This document shows, in pieces, positions 37,844 through 50,500 of a DNA stretch of 64,000 nucleotides. The position numbers were made by a program, and so were the translations under genes. The notes below the pieces were generated by a model. That model was not told where the DNA came from and ran no database searches. It was given only the letters and a program-made list of their open reading frames with translations. Origin of the DNA: Polytrichum commune (Eukaryota > Streptophyta > Polytrichopsida > Polytrichales > Polytrichaceae). The stretch spans positions 47,952,758-48,016,757 of the forward strand of contig OX485805.1 of NCBI GenBank assembly GCA_950295325.1, read 5' to 3'. Each line of letters starts with the position of its first letter. Positions within the stretch are counted from its first letter, which is position 1.

Positions 37844-39805
37844 TTAAGCATGATCATAATGATGGAGCCTGTAAAGAAGTACTTTGCCAGAGGCATTTCC
37901 AACTGCAAAGTAACCTCCCCCTGGACTGAACGCCATTGAGTGCACATATTGGAGAGGAGTTTTTGGAGTAGGCCAATTTGAGAAAACTGTGTTGGAAGGA
38001 ACATGAATCAGTCGCAGGGCATCTTTCTGCATCCGGGAACTCATGGCCAGGATTTGGGAGTCAGCGCTGAACTTCAAGTTGTCAACAGATGTTGTCAAAT
38101 TCATGAATGCTCTCACAGGCTTCCTTGCACCTCCAAGAAAGTTCTCCCTATTGTACAGGTTCACAACACCCATCCCTGACCCTGTTGCAAATAGTCTGCT
38201 ATCGGGCGACACATCAAGTGCAGTACTCATTATACACCCCTCGTCTGGTCCCCTGTGAATACACCTCCGCGTTCGTAAATCCCAATGATAGACTTCACTA
38301 TCTCCACCAGAGCTAAGCAGTTCTTTTCCGTCACCTGTAAATGATAGTCCCCTTACACTGCCTGCACATTCCCCGAAAATTGTAGTTGTGAGATATTCCT
38401 TGCAGTAATGTCAGAGTTGTTGGAATGCTGGAGACCTTGTGGCATTCAAGCATCCCAAAAGATTCAAGGTATGTAACCCTATTGTGGGCACCTCCAACTC
38501 CACACACTACTGATCATTGGATTGATTGTAGCATCCAGTTAGAAATTCCACATTACACACATTGGCATTTCGAGTTTCAGAATTGGCATAGAGGTGCAAA
38601 ACTTATAGGAGGTCAAAGTCGGGATTATCTTCCTCTTTGAGTGATTACACAGGCCCTCCCAATTGTGTTGACTATTGAAGCTAGAACAGTGTCGAAATTT
38701 TGAGCATATAGTCCAATCTCATTGTAACACATCTTTTTCCTATCCATTCTTGACTGCAATCCTTGCCATTTACTTACTCAAATATAGGTGTCCAATTAAG
38801 AAGAGTGACCACATAAGGAAAACACATCTCCAAAGCCGTTTGTAGCATGTAGAGACTTGCATAGTACTATCAACCACAACGAAGGCTCTCCAAAGTTAGC
38901 AATGGCCCACTTGCTTGATGCTTCAAAATAAGGAGGATGCTTATGTGAAGAAATGTTGTGGGGTTTACAAATTTTCACATCCTAATGTGTTCAAAGTCTT
39001 GAATATCAAACGTAAATAACTGAGATCCAAAGAACATAACATACCATTCATCTTCAAAGTGCCAATAGTTTGTCGTGTGAGGAGAGAGGCCAGGATGATG
39101 TAGCCTCCGTCCCCCATGAAAGCAATTATCTTGCCATCTGGAGACAACTCAAAGCTCTCCAGACTCTTCTCGTCACGGCCAACAAGACAATTGACTGTCT
39201 CCATCTGGCCTGATTCTAGGTCATAAACAAAGAAGAATTTCCTTCTCCCTGCTGCAACTACGCTGGACCCGTCTGGCACGAATGCAGCTTTATGGATAGG
39301 GAAATGCTTAAAAAACACACTCTGTACTTTTGGATTTCTTTTACCATCAATCTGCACAGCCAAAACAAAACAATTCAAGCTTGAGACAGTAAAACCAATG
39401 AAACACCAGGTGCACCTATGTACTCAGGGTGGCTTAAAACCCTAGGCCTTAGCCCGGATCACATGGGAACACAGAGGTTAAGCCACCTAAGGCAGGAATA
39501 GTGCTCGAATGAGTGACCTTCCTAGCACTTGATTTCAGGTGCACCCTCCCATCTATAGTCTACCCAATCATAGTGGTGATATCCGGTGAACCAGGAATTT
39601 TCAACCACCAATGTGGGAACCTAGCGCACGCTTGAGAAGATAGGTGAGGCCGGCTGTCCACACCGTTCAAGATATTCACCTTGGGAAGGAGGCAATAGTC
39701 GGCGTCTCTAATTCTGGTGATGCCCGTTTCAGGGGTACATGCAGACTTAGACCAACTCGAAGATGAAATATTAACACCATAATTCACGCTGGTGACATCA
39801 ACATC

Positions 39806-39868
<63 letters not shown>

Positions 39869-40637
39869 TTATACTCAACATATCATAAGGCGAGGACCGA
39901 AGCAAACCTTGCCATTCACAATCGACTACCTAAACCTAGACCCTATACAACAACTTGTCCAAGAGAAAAAAAAAATTTGGAACACCTCAATAACATTCTG
40001 TTGCAAAAGCAAGGGAGAGCAGAAGGCAAACCTGGAAGAATCTGATTTTCTTGTCGAACCCCGCGGTGAGCAGCAACTGAGCATTCCTATGAAATTCAAC
40101 TGATTGTATTACAGCATCCGAAGGCTCAACAACATTGGCATCCTTCATACGTGTCACCTCTATCAAACCCTGCGGCAGCCGGCCTTTGCTCTTCACTGCC
40201 AGTTCATTATTCTCAAGCAAAGCTCCCACATCCCCCTCCCCCTCATAACTAAGCTCCTCCTCTTCATCCTCATCCTCATTCTCAAGCCCTAATGCTAAAC
40301 CAAAATCATCACCCCCTCCTCGTATCTTCCGCTTCTTCCTCTGCCATGGCAACTCTGCCCAAGTAGTCCCAGGGTTAAGCTTCTTATGCTGAGCGCGTAA
40401 CCTGGCAGCATACTCCGAGGCAGGGATGACAGCTTCGTCAGCTGCAGTTCGAAGCTTTTTCAAACGATTTGCCCCAGTGATGTTCACCACCGCTGTATTG
40501 TCATCTTCATCTTCCCACACTGGCTTCTTGTCTACATACTTTGTAATGCTCCTCGAAGTGTCCTCTTCGTTGTAAGCCTCGATAATTTCCTGATGCTCTG
40601 ATTTCTCAGCCAAAACACCGGCAAGGAGAGAATCCAT
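37844..40637 (-). CDS. UTP18: U3 snoRNP-associated WD40 protein UTP18
   Basis: Three exons: 40637-40032, 39351-39045 and 38361-37844, giving 476 residues; junctions read FFQ|IDGKRN and KMN|GSV with correct phases. UTP18 is a nucleolar subunit of the small-subunit processome (UTP-B complex) needed for 18S rRNA maturation. The N-terminal 200 residues are charged, with an acidic run (ENEDEDEEEE). WD-type repeats follow: SVEFHRNAQLLLTAGFDKKI, SFELSPDGKIIAFMG, GLSFTGDGKELLSSGGDSEV, ALDVSPDSRLFATGS, FSPGGGYFAVGNASGKV. Two landmarks I associate with plant and animal UTP18 are FFQIDGKRNPKVQS and AAGRRKFFFVYDL. It appears slightly shorter at the N-terminus than plant homologues (about 540 residues from memory). 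A telo-box precedes it. Its neighbours are repeats, so no operon-like context applies. Confidence 0.95.
38650..38810 (-). repeat. Partial family D relative in the UTP18 second intron
   Basis: Within intron 2 of UTP18, a stretch with CAATTGTGTTGACTATTGAAG and AGGTGTCCAATTAAGA resembles the 13660-13830 segment of family D. It is non-coding. Confidence 0.4.
39808..39866. repeat. (CT)n microsatellite in UTP18 intron 1
   Basis: A run of about 59 bases of alternating C and T lies in the first intron; on the transcribed strand it reads as GA repeats. The length is probably variable. Confidence 0.97.
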
Positions 40638-40742
40638 GTTTGAAGTGCCCCTGCGTCGCCAGCATCAGTGAAGGTTAGCGAGCATCAGAAGAGAATTTGG
40701 CTATGGCGGATCTCCGAGCTTCTGAGTGCTACGAAAAGGAGT

Positions 40743-40751
40743 AAACCCTAA
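40743..40751. promoter_or_regulatory. Telo-box upstream of UTP18
   Basis: AAACCCTAA, followed by the related AACCCTGAACCCTGA, sits about 106 bases upstream of the UTP18 start codon. Telo-boxes of this form are known in plant promoters of ribosomal-protein and ribosome-biogenesis genes, which fits the product. Confidence 0.65.
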
Positions 40752-40884
40752 AACCCTGAACCCTGAGAGGGGGCCTTGTTCCCTTATGGGAACGCCTTTG
40801 AGAACGAGTATGGGCACAGACCCTTTCTTGCTTTCATTTTCTTGAATTTCTTCAACTCGGAATCATCCGAAGAACCATTGAGGG

Positions 40885-42015
40885 CCGGTTTACACTATGG
40901 ACCACGAAGTCGGACCATGGAAGATGACCTTTGTCAATGGTCCGAGTTCATGGTCCAACTTCCATGGTCCGACTTCATAAAAAAATAGTTTTGAGAGCCT
41001 TGGGCCCCTCACTAGGTGTAAACCGAATGTGGACCAAGAAGAATGACCACGCACCCAAAAGTGAAGGTGCTGATTTTTTTAATACATGCCCAAAAAGGGC
41101 AATTTTGAAAAGAAAAATAAAGTTTGATCATTCCTTGTCTTCTGTTGGGCTTCACTTGTCTTCACTTCTTGTTAAATGTGTCGAAGATGTGGCTTGCAAA
41201 TCTTCTCACAACAATTTTTACAAAAAAAAAATGAGCAATTTAATTTGTACATGCTCAATGTAATTTACATGTGACATGGACCTTGTGTTGTCACTACACT
41301 AAATAGGATATTTAGTGTTTGATTATATTTAATGTTGTTACTACCCTACCTTGCTCAACACTAATTTTCAAATCTTTGATAATTAGTGTTAGAAGATTCC
41401 CATTGCACTTCTTTTGACTACCCTGATCTACATTCACTAAACCACTACAGATTTTTTCTTTTTTGTTTTTCAACTGAATTTTTTAAATAGTGTGGGGTGT
41501 GTAATATACCGTTGGAAAGGTATTTTCAAGACCTTTCCAATGGTATATTACAAGCCCCAAAATTCCCAGAATTTCGTTTGGTAGACCAAAAAAACAAGTC
41601 TGCACTTGAATTCTTGAGTTCTAGATGTCCCACGTTGTTTGGTGAAACACATGTGAGCCGGTTTAAGGGGTAGGGCAAGGTAGAGTTGGTATGTCTCATG
41701 GGATATGGTATAATTAAGGCACATAAAAGGTAGGTTCATTAAAAATTTATTGAAATGGTATTTCCCTGACATGGGCCCTTGCCTTTCCCTACCAGACCAC
41801 CTCTCTTGCCTCTCTCACCGCAAAACCGGTTGGACCATGTCAGTGCATTCATTAGGCCTTAAAAATTATATTTTGGGGACCTTGACCTTCATGGTCCCTC
41901 TGCCATTTTTTCCTTAGTGTAAACCGAAGTTGTCCCGGGAGAACTTCAAGAGCCAATCAACTGCCTTGCAAAGCCCTGGTCCAACTTCATGGTCCATAGT
42001 GTAAACCGGCCCTCA
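40885..42015. mobile_element. Inverted-repeat element, family E (long form)
   Basis: The left end GAGGGCCGGTTTACACTATG and the right end (exact inverse for at least 20 bases) enclose about 1.13 kb. The inverted similarity extends through GACCACGAAGTCGGACCA. Subterminal copies of GGTCCGACTTC/GGTCCAACTTC recur. It contains no transposase-like frame but carries a truncated family C element from about 41291. It lies 250 bases upstream of the UTP18 start codon. Confidence 0.75.
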
Positions 42016-43325
42016 GTGCCTTTTTGAAGCATTGAAGTTTGGTCTGAGAATTATCACATGTGTTATGGTAGGTTGAACAATCTAAGTTTCACTCTCACAC
42101 ATACACTATATATATAAAAGGAGGATTTTTTGTATTAATTTCTATTATGTAAGAAGTAAGGGTGTTTAAAGACGATTTTGTTTTGGGTCTTCTACACCAT
42201 GCAAGACCTTTGATGTATGAGTCAAATTACACTAGTGTTGATATGGTAATGTCAGGATTGTATTGATCCACATAATGAAATTGGGTATACAAAGGATTTT
42301 TCTTGTCTTGTGACACCCAATAAATATCAATCTTTTGAGTGGTATTACAATTTTTATACGAATTAAGTAGGACATTTGATATCATTATTGATGCATATTC
42401 CAACATTGTTAAGTGGATTAAAAGTGGATGCATGCTATCAATGTGCTCAAACTAGCTTGAACCATGCCATCGCACCTTGTAGTACCCAAGCCTAACATTG
42501 AATTGAAAATATCCTTCAAACTTTTTCTTTTTCTTTTTTCCCTCCCCAAATTCCCCTTGTATTTTAGTTAGATTCAAGGATTTCAATAAAATAAAATATA
42601 TAGGAAAGTAAGCTTAAGGCTAGCATACTCGTTCACTCACACAAGAGCCACGTTCCCAACCCTAGTTGTCACCCCCACGTAGAAGATCATAAATCTACGT
42701 CCCACGTCCCTAGACCTGTACATCCCGATGCCCTAAAACCATGACGGTCACCCACTTCTATGTTGCCAAGTGGCAACCATTTGCTAGGGGAGCCACCTCC
42801 CACTCTTACTTCCCAAAATCAATATGAGTTTTGAACCTTGCTCCATGCCCCCATTTCCCCCACCATACTCGTCTTTTGAACTTGTAGTACCCCCACCTTT
42901 CCACATTTGTTTCCTCTCCTTTTTTGTCATGTCCCCCCCCCCCTAAGTGTTGTTTTTTCCACTCCATCACCACTAGCTCCGTCGTACATACCATTATCCT
43001 ATCTTACCCAATTACCCAATTACCCAATTCCGTCTACCTATTACCCAATTGGATATACTGAGTATATTGATACCATTATCGATACCATTTTCCACTATGG
43101 GTAACAACTATCTTAATATCTTTCAACGTCATTTCAAAAACTCCCCCATGGAAAACAATCATTTTAAGCTTAGTTCCATTTTTACACTAAACCTTGGGTG
43201 AAACTAGGCACTTGAAACCAACGTCAAGTTAACATAAGCATATCTTAGAATATGTGATAATGGGCCTTTGGATTCATTACATATATCAAAGTCTCAAGTC
43301 TTTATCAGCATTGAGCCCTTTACTG
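42016..43325. other. Gene-free stretch
   Basis: No coding frame, RNA gene or repeat of note. There is a short (ATTACCCA)n-like run at about 43008-43050. Confidence 0.5.
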
Positions 43326-43330
43326 TAGAG

Positions 43331-44036
43331 TGGGGTGACAATCAAAATGGCGTTTTTGAATTCACAATGGAGGAAATTTCACATCTCCCAACTTTGACAG
43401 CCTCCCGAGGGCTGAAAATTGGTATTTTACCATGAATTTTATTTTACAAGATAATTTCTATGTTAATAACATGTGCGCCAAATTTGAAGGCCAAAAGGTT
43501 CATCAAAAGAATATTAAAAAATTTATGTTAATAACATAAAAATCATTTTGTGACAAAAATTTCATAGTAAATAAGAAAATTTTCAACCCTTGGGAGGGTG
43601 TCAAAGTTGGCAGTAGTGAAATGGTTTCCATGATTGTTTCTCAAAACAACACATGTTGATAGGTTGTGAATATCTTTTTTGTGTTGATCTTTTGGCCTTG
43701 AAATTTGAGAAATATGTTATTAACATAGAGAACTTGTTATTCCAAAATTTCATGCCAAAAAATATATACTTTCCAATCTTTGGGAGGCTGTTAAAGTTGG
43801 CAATAGTGAAATTGTTTTCACAACTACACATGTTGGTAGATTTTTTTATATTTTCTTCTGGGTGAATCTTTTGGCCTTCAAATTTAGCACACGTGTTATT
43901 AACTTCGAGATGATCTTGTAAAAACTTTCGTAGTAAAATACCAAATTTTCAGCCCTCCTCAGGAGGCTGTCAAAGTTGATAAATGTGAAATTTTCTTCAC
44001 TACGAATTCAAGAACGCGATTTTGATTGTCACCCCA
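43331..44036. mobile_element. Foldback element, about 0.7 kb, nearly fully palindromic
   Basis: The left end GTGGGGTGACAATCAAAAT is matched by its inverse at the right end (ATTTTGATTGTCACCCCAC). The arms continue inward with AACTTTGACAGCCTCC, GAGGGCTGAAAATT and AAATTTGAAGGCCAAAAG on the left, each present in inverse on the right; further nested matches (TCAAAGTTGGCA.TAGTGAAA) occur near the centre. A transcript would form a long imperfect hairpin. No protein is encoded. Confidence 0.85.
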
Positions 44037-45126
44037 CTGTACAGGGCAGGGCACCAACATGGATGGTGCTCAATGGTCAATGATCAAGAGTAAACATTGT
44101 TAGAATTCTCAAAGAAAAACCTATGTACATGCTCTTGTTTTGAGTTTTCTAGCAATAGGTTAACATTTCTACCAAGGTTCCTGCTAAAATGACCAGCGAG
44201 AGGTGTTTGGTGAGTATAAATGTATGAAGTTCCTTGACCTGTTACATGCTTTGTCAGAAAACGCGAAGTTGGAATATTTGAGATGTACAGAGCCCAATTA
44301 TTGAAATTTAAGGAATTGAATTGAATTGAATTGAATTGAGTATTTCCCTCTTGTTTTAGTCATGAAAAGTTTTATAAAAATTAAATTTTTTGTAAACAGA
44401 GTGAGACGTTGTTAGGATTTTTTTTGTGAATTGTTTTGGAGCACTAGGTCTCAATCTTCTAATGAAATTGAATGACCGCAGCAGCTCAGTGCTGGACAGC
44501 ACAAGAGGCTACTTACAGGGTACAGAATGCTCCCAATTCATCCAGTGGAAGTGTTCAATGAATCTTTGGACATAAGATGCCCTGATTTCAAATTTCAATA
44601 TTTGGATAATTATGTCATCATGAATCAACTCTCTTAAGAATGAGGTTCATATATACCCAAACTCTATCCAGAAACGTTTTCAAATATGGTTTGTACACAA
44701 GAAGTGGTATTGAGTGAGTCCAAGATTTTCATAACTTACAATCAGATTCACTAGTAGGAGGATTGAAGGAACGAAAGACGACATAGCTGCAGAATTCAAG
44801 CTTCAATTCCAGACATAACTGTTTCAACCTTACTAAACCATTTGAAATCACACTCTGATCTGTATCATGTTCTTTTGAGAAAGCACAATATCAAAGGAAG
44901 AATCACTAATTAAAATATACTTGATTTTGATACAACTCATTGCTGCAAATCAGAAATGAAATATACAAAGGAGTGCACAAGGAGTATTGCCAAGGCACTG
45001 CAGCAGAGGAATACATTACAATTACATCTCAGGAGAAAACTTGTCTGAACTAAGAAATGTAAGGTTCAAAGAATATGCGTCTGTACAAACTAAAGTCATA
45101 GGTGCAAAACTGGTGAGGGAACAAAT
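44037..45126. other. Gene-free stretch and 3' flank of the plastid-protein gene
   Basis: No coding frame was recognised. Near 44320 there is a short (AATTG)n run. The part close to 45127 is probably the 3' untranslated region of the minus-strand gene. Confidence 0.5.
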
Positions 45127-46552
45127 TCAAGGGAAGAGATCCACATAGCCGGTTGCCACTGCATACCCAAGTATACAAATCGGTGGAAGCAGAATAAAGG
45201 CAGCCACAGTCGCAAAGAAAGGAGCATCGTTTCGCTCTGACACTTTGTTAAGATAGTCTTGCCGTCGGATGTTTCGTTTTTGAGATATTGTAAGTTCTTT
45301 AGGAGCAATTTCCGGTTCTGCAATTCCAAGTGAGATAGTCACCTCTTGCTCGTCTTCTGCCTCAACCTCATTCGACAGCTGCTCTCGAATAGTCTTCACT
45401 TTGCTGCCTGTGAGATGTATCGTACGAAAAGGTTAAGGATTCTCGCCAGAAATTAATCCAATACACTATTCAGGAAACTGTCAAGAAATGTCAAGTGCAT
45501 CCTTAATGTCTCTCCATCAACACAGTCCTAAATATGATGAAGGAGCAAGATGATCATAGGCTTCAGAAGATAGCGAGTATACAACTGCATCCTGTAAGAT
45601 ACAAGATGGACATATTCGAAGGACAGCTCAATCTTGCAATCACAAGAGAATAATTTGGAGCTAAAAGCCCCACACCATCACAATAAATAATGGTAGTATA
45701 AGACTACGTAATAAGACTAAATGTTTTTAAAATTCACAAACATGGGGTACATTTTCAATTTCCTCATCACACAGTATCAAAGGGAATATGTAGTTAGTTC
45801 TGTGCAGGATAGATCATTTCCGCACTGATTGCAGTAACTGGGCTACAACTGATGAGGCACGAGCATTAATACATGGCCGAGAGTTGTGTTGCAGAGAGAG
45901 AAAAAAAGGGATGAAATGAGAAAGTTACCATCAGCCATGTAGGTTGGATTCTGCTGTGTCATGAGCTCCAGCAAGTCCAAATGTGACTGCGTTGTAGGCC
46001 CTGGTTCGAAATCATTGCAAGTCAAGGAGTCAATCTCAACGTCGTTCACAATCACGATGGAGTAACGTATGCAAGAAATTCAACAGAGTAAGTCGCACAA
46101 CATCATCGCATGCTCATTCTTCATAAAATTATGAGTACATGAGTATGTTGGCAAGATGGACAGATTAGCTCACACAACATCATCACATATTCATTTTACA
46201 AAAGTTACAAGTGCATGAATATCCTTGGCAAGATAGAGTAACTTTCGCAAGAAACTCAACAGATTAACTTGCACAACATCATCACATATTCATTTAACAG
46301 AATTTACAAGTGCATGAGTCTGCTCGAGAAGAATTACATACCAGCTTCTGAGTTTGTGGAAGCAGAAGAATTGGGTGCGTCCACTGAACCACCCGGTTTG
46401 GCAGCCCGAACCACAGGATTCCTCCTCCTCCTTCCTGCACCGATCACAGCCACCTTGGAATTCGCACTGTTGCATTGCTCAGAACAGACAGCGAGGGTTC
46501 GAGAAGGCAACGGGAAGCGAAGGGGTTGCATCACTCGCAAATCCATCGCCAT
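45127..46552 (-). CDS. Small chloroplast-type protein with a C-terminal membrane segment
   Basis: Three exons: 46552-46342, 46000-45929 and 45407-45127, giving 187 residues; the joins read SEAG|PTTQSHLDLLELM and MADG|SKVKTIREQL. The first 60 or so residues are rich in S, A and R with few acidic residues, typical of a plastid transit peptide. The middle is acidic (EVEAEDEQE). The C-terminus has ISQKRNIRRQDYLNKVSERN followed by one or two hydrophobic segments (FFATVAAFILLPP, ILGYAVATGY) and ends DLFP. This suggests a thylakoid or envelope protein with its tail in the membrane. I believe similar tails occur in plant proteins of unknown function but cannot name one. The ATG at 46552 is used because the frame upstream lacks another ATG. 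An alternative ATG is at 46546. Confidence 0.72.
46085..46330. repeat. Three tandem copies inside intron 1 of the plastid-protein gene
   Basis: Units beginning near 46085, 46167 and 46259 share CGCACAACATCATC.CAT and a following TACAAGTGCATGA-type segment, with a period of 82 to 92 bp. They lie wholly within the intron upstream of exon 2. Confidence 0.75.
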
Positions 46553-47507
46553 TCTCACACACCTTCCTCCACAAATTTCTCACAGATTTCTTCACCAAAG
46601 CCTCAAGTAGAGCTATACCCACGATTCTCTTGAGGAATCTCTGCATTTACAGGTGCACTTTCACTCGCAATCTCTGTAACGAGGTCGGTTTGAAGCAAAA
46701 CGGCCATGGCCATCGCGGGCCATGGAGGAGCACCGTGGCCACAAAAGCTATTGAGCTTTAAAGCCACGTGGTGGACTCTAATTCGATGAAAACACATCTC
46801 CATTTCTGCATGTGGGCCAAGTTATTCTGATTTGATTAGGCTTAATTAACGAGTTGATGAGTTTTAATGCACTTACTTGCACTTAATTAGGCTTAACTAG
46901 TTTTAGTGTGTATGAATACTTGTTGAAACTCAGGCCTTGCACTTAATTATGCTCAATTATGCTTGATTGGTTTGAATATGTTATGAATTGCAAAGGTCTT
47001 CCTCTTGCAGTTGTTAAGTTCGACTCCTTCACGAGTGAACAAGACAAACATTGCCCTTATTGAAAACAACACCTCGAGCGTTAAGCTCAAGACAATGCTT
47101 AGTGTATGCTTTGCATGAAAGGAGTCTCTTAGGCATATTCAATTCTCATCATGCAAAATTTGTATCCAAGTTTCATCCATCCATCCATTATCGATCAAAA
47201 GGGTCTTATGTCGCAGTTGTTTCGACTCCTTCTTGAGTGAACAAGACCTTGAACTCTGAAAGAACAATGTGTGGTTCAATACAATTCTAGGAATATGCTT
47301 TGAATGAAGGAGTTTCTAGCATATACTTCAAAGGGTGATTCTGAACCCTCCGTTGAATGAGAGGTGTAATTTGTCCCCTCCTTGAGGTTATAGTCATCCC
47401 TCCTCTTCTTCCATTATGTTGTTGTACATCGATGCGGTGGGGGTGCGGGTGGGATCTTGTTTTGTGAGGTTTTTGAGTCGTGTAACTTAGTTGGCTCATG
47501 CGTTACA
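46553..47507. other. Divergent intergenic region
   Basis: This lies between the minus-strand plastid-protein gene and the plus-strand phosphatase gene, so it should contain both promoters. A short direct repeat, TTAATTAGGCTTAA/TTAATTATGCTCAA, occurs near 46840-46960. No specific promoter element was identified with confidence. Confidence 0.4.
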
Positions 47508-50500
47508 ATGGCGTCATCTCTCCCAGCAATGGTTTTATCGTTCATTTTCATTGTCTTTGGGGTGGTGCTGCTGCGTGGTGGTGTTGCGGGAATGGAGCCG
47601 GTGCGTATAGATGAGCACCAACCTCTCTCGCGGATCGCCCTCCATCGCATGGGCAGGAATCTCATGTCAGGTGTCACCATTAGTGCGTCGCCTTCAATTC
47701 TTGGCAAGAATGTAAGCAACCCAAAAAGTTTTATATGCTCAAAGTATGTTCAATCGTCTCATGTCTCAAACAAGTTCATTGCGTCCACTTCAACAACAAA
47801 TGCATGCTTGTAACTAGTTTCATGTTCACACTAGACATAAGAAGTTTGATCGTCCAACCATTATAATTAAAGGGAATGCTGCAAATTTACTAATTTGCAA
47901 CTTATGAGTCTATGTGCCCACACAATTGTGGGGTCAAATTGTGATAATACTAGCTAGTTGTGTTTACATGAGGTCACTTTTTATATGTATCTTGTGTCCA
48001 TTGTACATTTGTCTACAAACACTATAGATTAAAAAGTTAAGTGTTTGGTTTGTTGGCATTTAAAGATAAGCCACGTTTGGTGACAAAAGGCTATGTGATT
48101 TAAATGACCCTCCCACAAGGCAACAAAGGGGTTACAACAAAATAAGAGTTTTGCACATTCATAACAAATGAATTGGTAGGTTGTATTGTCTTCGTCTTTG
48201 TTTATAATGAATTATGTTATGTAAATTTGAAATACATTCATGAAATCAAGTTTGATTTGTAAACGACCACTAATACAATACAAATAACAAAGAAATAAAT
48301 TATGAAACTCATAAACAAAATATTGAATAACTTAGCAAATGTTTCAAATTTCAAGATGAGTTGAAACTGTCTTTGTAAAATGAGATCGTAGCTTATAGCT
48401 TGTGGTTTGTTTCCAGTCTTTTCAGATGGTGTTAAAAGTCAAATCCATTTTCTTTTGGTTCATCTTAGAGATTTGGTTTAATACTCGAACATTAAGATTG
48501 ACAAAAGAGTCTTGGAATTAATGTTTTTACACACTCTAATAAATGACATTAGGATTGTGTGATTTGAATATACATGTTTTAATTATAAGTGCTTTCCTTT
48601 TGACCAATGATCTTTGTAGGGCGAGATATTGGACTATGCAACAGTCACTTTCCATAAGCCCGTTGGTGCACATTACGGGGACTGGGTTGGAGTTTTTTCT
48701 CCAGCTAACTTCAAGTATGCTGATTTTTTCCCACACCCAACAGTTTTATCATTCAAGAGTCATTACAAATAACCAATCTTTCAAAACAAAATTTTGAAAA
48801 TTCAAACATGTTTTAATGAACTCGTAGGCTAAGTACATGGATTTATTTCATTTCATTTTGTTCCAATGTTTGCGCAGTGGCTCATTGTGCACCGAAGACT
48901 TACAAGACGAGTTTTATAAGAGCATTCCTCCTTACATTTGTTCTTCTCCAACAAAGGTAATACAATTCTCACTATATTTGTTCATTTCATTACTTCGCAT
49001 GCATACGTGCCTTTGAAAAACTAAGCTTCTAGTCTGATCGTTCACACAACATCTACTTTTGTTGGGGTCGAATAGTTCCAATTTGCCAACTACTCTTCAC
49101 CAAACTATGCAACCACGGGAGTCGGGTCACTTAAATTCAAGCTGCTCAATCAACGTCACGACATTGCATTTGGCTTTTTTTCGGGTGGACTCGAGAATGT
49201 AAGCATTCAAACCCAACTTCGCCGAATTATTGTTTATACGATCTTGCAATCTTCTCAAGAAGTTCAATTTCTTACACGAAAATTTCCAATGTAACCGGTG
49301 GATATGCACTCAATCATTGTTGGAAGAAGTGAATTATTATGACATTGTTGATGATTCCTTGATAAAATATTGAAATACTTGCAGCCCGTCCTTGAAGCAA
49401 TATCTGCGCCAATTGAATTCAAGTATCCAAAAGCGCCTATTTTAGCACGTTTGGCAATAGGAAAGACTTGGAATGAGGTAACCGTTGTGATTCACTTGAT
49501 TTTTTTTACTATACTTTGACAAAGAAATTTTGTTTTATATCTTGATAGTGTGGCCTTCAGACTATGAAGATTGTTAGCTTGACGTTATGAGAAGTTTGCA
49601 CATTATTATTAGTGTTATTATGTATTGGTGAAGGTGTGAAGTTGGTTTGAAGAGAGTGATTTCGAGTCATACGTATAAATTATGACCATGAAATATTGGC
49701 ATGTACTATTAGATGACAGTGACATGGACCAGTGGATACCACTTCGATGAAGCAATCCCAGTGGTTGTTTGGGGTCCCACGACAATGCGTACAAAGCAAA
49801 AAACACATGCTTTCACGTTGTCTTTTAGACGTGAAGATACATGCGGTGATTTGCACTACATATACCTAAGCCTTTGTATAATTGTATTATAGGAATGTAG
49901 CAATGACCAAGAGCATTTCATTATGTGCTAGAATATGTGAATTTTTTTTAAGATTTTTTATTATCTTAAATACCACAATATCCATTTTGACTTATTGGAC
50001 AACTTAAACGTGCGATGTGATTGGTTCAGGAGCACCTGCTAGAACGCATGGATATAGGGATCCAGGATATATCCACATTGCACACTTGAAAGATTTATGG
50101 CCACGCACAAAGTAAGTTTACTTTGCGTATTGCACGAACTAGTCAAATTTGGAATAGGGTACAATCAAATTGATGTTTGATTTTTTAAAATTATTCTAAG
50201 TAATTTTAAAATTGGATCGTTTTGGAAACGGTTGTTGCAGGTATTATTACAAAATGGGACATCTACTCAAAAATGGAAAATACGTTTGGGGAAAGCCGAA
50301 CCACTTCACATCACCACCATTCCCTGGGCAAGAATCTATGCAACGCATTGTCATGTTTGGAGATTTGGGAGTGGTAAAATATATCGACCTTTATTCCATT
50401 ATTCATTTTAAAGTTCATATGCAAGATTGATTTGATATTGGACAAGTAAAATAGATTATATTATGTTATTTACTCATAATTCCCAAATCATGTAGATTCC

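Noticed and set aside
39792-40103. A plus-strand frame beginning with a long Ser-Leu repeat.
   Set aside because: It is the translation of the CT microsatellite in UTP18 intron 1, opposite to the gene.
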